Positions 61,632 to 64,000 of a stretch of DNA of 64,000 nt are shown here, one piece after another. A program made the position numbers and the translations under genes. The notes beneath the pieces are model-generated. The model was not told where the DNA came from, did no database searches, and was given only the letters and a program-made list of their open reading frames with translations. Position 1 is the stretch's first letter. Every line of letters begins with the position of its first letter. Source of the DNA: Paenibacillus sp. FSL R7-0273 (GTDB lineage Bacteria > Bacillota > Bacilli > Paenibacillales > Paenibacillaceae); NCBI RefSeq assembly GCF_000758625.1, contig NZ_CP009283.1, positions 4,909,501 through 4,973,500 on the forward strand, written 5' to 3'.

Positions 61632-61675
61632 TCCCCCGTTCCATAGATCTACTGCTTATCTATGAGCACGGGGGA
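61632..61675 (-). promoter_or_regulatory. Hairpin covering the yqhO ribosome binding site
   Basis: On the minus strand TCCCCCGT (61668-61675) can pair with ACGGGGGA (61632-61639), which is the yqhO ribosome binding site, with an inner CATAGAT/ATCTATG (61642-61648 / 61658-61664). No T-run follows, so it is not a typical terminator. Confidence 0.5.
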
Positions 61676-61687
61676 GCGTTCATGACT

Positions 61688-63331
61688 TTATGATTTAAAA
61701 TAAAAGGCCAGCAGGCTTGCGAGCCCGTACGGGTTACGCACGGCAATATCGTTAGCGCGGAACATAATGCTTCCGGCCACTTCCTCATACTTATCGTTGT
61801 ATTTCAGCTGGTTGATGATCTGCTCACCGCTCTGCCATTCTGCAGTCTGCTTGGTGTCGCCCACCTTATAAGCCGCCTGACCGATGTACAGCTTGACTCC
61901 GGTGCCTTTCACCTCATCTACCCACCAGTCCACCAGCTTATCGTAGCGGGCGGCAGAGAACGACAGGCTCCAGTAAATCTGCGGGGCGATATAATCGATC
62001 CAGCCGTTCTTGATCCAGGTGCGCGTATCAGCATACATGTCATCATAGGCCGTTACACCTGCTGTTGTATCCGATCCGGTACTGTCTGTTTTTTTGTTGC
62101 GCCAGACGCCGAACGGGCTGACTCCATAGGATACCGCCGGCTTGGCTGAATGAATCTCCTGGCCCAGCTGGCGTATAAATTCATTGATATTATTCCGCCG
62201 CCAGTCCGCCTTACCGGCAATACCTGCAGCGTTATATGACTTGAAGGCCGCATCGTCGGCAAAGGTTACATTTGAAGGATAGAAATAATCATCCAGATGC
62301 ACACCGTCGATGTCATAGCCTCTGACAACCTCCATCACCGTATCAATAATATGCTGGCGAGCTTCCGGAATGCCGGGATTGATATACAGCTTGCTGTCCG
62401 CCTTAACAATCCAGTCCGGATGGACCTTGGATACATGGTTACCGGCAAGACCGCTTAGTGTGGCTGCAGCTGTATCCGTCGTTGCCCGGAACGGGTTGAA
62501 CCAGGCATGAATCTGCATTCCGCGCTGGTGTGCGGCGCTTACAATGTACTCCAGCGGATCATAATCCGGAACCTTTCCCTGTGTGCCGGTCAGCACCTTG
62601 GACCAGGGAACGGTCTGTGAAGAATACAGGCTGTCCCCTGAGGGCCGCACCTGAACAAAGACAGCATTGAAGCCGGTCGCCTGCAGCTTGTTCAGCAGCG
62701 TATCAAACTCCTGCTTCTGCTTCGCCGAATTGCCGGCTGAAGCTGTGGACGGCCAGTCCAGGTTGAATACGGTGGAGATCCAGGCTCCCTTCATCGCCTT
62801 CCCTTTGTTACCAGGCAGTGTAGGTGCAGGGACGGAAGGCACAGAAGGTGCTGGCACCGCCGGAACCGCAGGCGTTGACGGACCCGTGATCTCCGCATTG
62901 GAATAAAGCGCGATATGCCTGGTCGCCTGATTCCATACCACCTGGAGGCCGAGCTGCTCGCTTACAAAACGCAGCGGCACCATTACCCGGCCTTGCGTAA
63001 TCTGCACCGATGTATCCAGGCGCACAGACGCTGCATTCACCAATGCCGTCTGTTTACCGCTGGTCAGCTTCAGCACGGTATCCCCTTTGCTGACCGTCGC
63101 TGTCTTGCTGCTCTGGCTCCACTCAACCGCTGCACCAAGCCCTTGGCTGATTACACCGGCCGGAACCATCGTTACGCCTGAGGCCGTAATATACGGCGGT
63201 ACATCGGGGTTCAGCGCCTCCCCGTCCAGCTCAATCGTAATCTGGACCGCAGCCGCACTGACACCCGCGGGCCATACCGGCAGAAGCAGCAGCAGCACCA
63301 TTACTCCCAAAAGCCATTTTCGGTAATTCAT
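61688..63331 (-). CDS. Secreted glycoside hydrolase-like protein (GHL10/DUF187) with stalk domain
   Basis: The 547-residue protein has a signal peptide (1-27), a copper-amine-oxidase-like stalk domain (about 28-140, with MVPAGVISQGLGAAVEW and VMVPLRFVSEQLGL), a Pro/Val-rich linker (about 150-170), and a TIM-barrel GHL10 domain (WISTVFNLDWPS near 180, FNAVFVQVRPSGDSLY, IHAWFNPFR, DGVHLDDYFYP near 350, YDDMYADTRTWI). The relative in B. subtilis is YngK; the linkage hydrolysed is unknown, probably in a wall or exopolysaccharide. ATG 63331 follows AGGGAGG; the frame extends upstream. A terminator separates it from mntR. Confidence 0.88.
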   Translation of the reverse strand: MNYRKWLLGVMVLLLLLPVWPAGVSAAAVQITIELDGEALNPDVPPYITASGVTMVPAGVISQGLGAAVEWSQSSKTATVSKGDTVLKLTSGKQTALVNAASVRLDTSVQITQGRVMVPLRFVSEQLGLQVVWNQATRHIALYSNAEITGPSTPAVPAVPAPSVPSVPAPTLPGNKGKAMKGAWISTVFNLDWPSTASAGNSAKQKQEFDTLLNKLQATGFNAVFVQVRPSGDSLYSSQTVPWSKVLTGTQGKVPDYDPLEYIVSAAHQRGMQIHAWFNPFRATTDTAAATLSGLAGNHVSKVHPDWIVKADSKLYINPGIPEARQHIIDTVMEVVRGYDIDGVHLDDYFYPSNVTFADDAAFKSYNAAGIAGKADWRRNNINEFIRQLGQEIHSAKPAVSYGVSPFGVWRNKKTDSTGSDTTAGVTAYDDMYADTRTWIKNGWIDYIAPQIYWSLSFSAARYDKLVDWWVDEVKGTGVKLYIGQAAYKVGDTKQTAEWQSGEQIINQLKYNDKYEEVAGSIMFRANDIAVRNPYGLASLLAFYFKS

Positions 63332-63360
63332 AGTTCCTCCCTGTTGTGAAAATAATAAAA

Positions 63361-63400
63361 AAACAGCCCTCTCGTCCTTATTCAAGGGAGAAGGCCGTTT
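63361..63400 (-). terminator. Terminator after mntR
   Basis: AAACAGCCCTCTCGTCCTT and AAGGGAGAAGGCCGTTT form an imperfect stem, followed on the minus strand by seven T. The 130 bases between it and the mntR stop hold no gene. Confidence 0.65.
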
Positions 63401-63531
63401 CTTGCAAAACGGAGAAATACAAGTAAAAGTATAACAGGCTGCTATACTTTCTCATACTTCATTTAAGGACGTTATCCGTTTTGACGTAAAAAAACTGGAA
63501 AGGTTGCGGTATACCCTACAAAAACAGACTT

Positions 63532-63957
63532 TTATGAATCGCTGACCAGCTCATTGTGAATATCGTATAAGGTCTTCACGCGCTCCTCGTCACGGCGGAA
63601 ATATTCCACCAGCGTCTCGATCCGCGTAATCGAATCCCAGCTCAAATGATGCTCGATCCCTTCAACATCCTTATAAATATGCTCCTGCTGTACTCCGATC
63701 AGGCCAAGGAACTCCTCCAGCAGCTGATGCCGGTCAACAAGTCGTTTTCCTACTTTTTTACCTTTACTCGTCAGGACAAGCCCACGATATTTCTCATAGA
63801 TGAGATATTCGTCCTTATCCAGTTTTTGGATCATCTTGGTTACAGAGGAGGGGTGTACTTCCAAGCCCTCGGCAATATCCGAAACCCGCGCATAACCCTT
63901 CTCGTCGATGAGCTTGTAAATGCGCTCCAAATAATCCTCCATGCTGGGTGTTGGCAT
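63532..63957 (-). CDS. mntR: Manganese transport regulator MntR
   Basis: MntR (DtxR family) represses Mn2+ uptake genes when manganese is bound. The 141-residue product keeps all six metal ligands of B. subtilis MntR at identical positions: Asp8, Glu11, His77, Glu99, Glu102 and His103. The winged helix spans about 1-70 and the dimerisation helices follow. The ATG follows GAGGTAA. It faces out of the window; only about 40 upstream bases are visible. Confidence 0.97.
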   Translation of the reverse strand: MPTPSMEDYLERIYKLIDEKGYARVSDIAEGLEVHPSSVTKMIQKLDKDEYLIYEKYRGLVLTSKGKKVGKRLVDRHQLLEEFLGLIGVQQEHIYKDVEGIEHHLSWDSITRIETLVEYFRRDEERVKTLYDIHNELVSDS

Positions 63958-64000
63958 TCAAGTTTACCTCTTTTCTATAATGAGCGTGGCACGGGGCCAA

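Overview
The window is a piece of a Paenibacillus-type (endospore-forming Firmicutes) chromosome. The evidence is the run of sporulation genes (spoIIM, spo0A, spoIVB, the whole spoIIIA operon, and small genes resembling sda and mciZ) and a gene order close to the Bacillus subtilis yqh-yqi-yqj region: mntR, yqhO, yqhP, yqhQ, yqhR, yqhT, efp, yqhV, spoIIIAA-AH, accB, accC, yqhY, nusB, folD, xseA, xseB, ispA, dxs, tlyA, argR, recN, spoIVB, spo0A. Most genes are on the minus strand with strong AGGAGG-type ribosome binding sites. I saw no tRNA, rRNA, CRISPR array, prophage or transposase.

Layout. (1) 0-10.8 kb: the end of a membrane protein, spoIIM, an endonuclease Q homologue, nudF, an mciZ-like microgene, a YqjE-type peptidase, a Prli42-like microprotein, the branched-chain keto-acid dehydrogenase genes (lpdV, bkdAA, bkdAB, bkdB; broken by two long non-coding gaps) and yqzF. 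(2) 10.8-25.8 kb, accessory: a 51-bp tandem repeat array, a heterodimeric ABC exporter, tdk, a DinB protein, a kinase-less agr-like quorum-sensing locus, an sda homologue, a glycosyltransferase/flippase pair, an ABC-F protein and two membrane proteins. Much of 17-26 kb looks AT-rich. (3) 25.9-48.1 kb, conserved core: spo0A, spoIVB, recN, argR, tlyA, dxs/ispA (isoprenoids), xseAB, folD, nusB, a DUF2273/AmaP/Asp23 envelope-stress set, accBC (fatty-acid synthesis) behind a structured leader, and spoIIIAA-AH. (4) 48.4-56.8 kb, an insertion relative to B. subtilis: a YitT-family protein, lysC, a TetR regulator and an organosulfur uptake/oxidation cluster. (5) 56.8-64 kb: efp, yqhT, yqhR, yqhQ, yqhP, yqhO, a secreted GHL10 hydrolase and mntR.

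The most interesting system is at 17.1-18.9 kb. An AgrB-type peptidase, an AgrD-like propeptide without any cysteine, an AgrC-like multi-pass membrane protein that ends right after its last membrane segment (no histidine kinase), and a LytTR DNA-binding protein without a receiver domain form one tight operon behind a good promoter. This suggests peptide signalling without a phosphorelay. The next gene beyond its terminator is an sda homologue, whose B. subtilis relative blocks the kinases feeding Spo0A; spo0A itself is 7 kb away with a sigma-H-like promoter and 0A boxes. Other notable non-coding structures are the 51-bp minisatellite, a 64-bp repeat ahead of bkdB, dispersed ATTAG...CTAAT elements and the three-hairpin accB leader.
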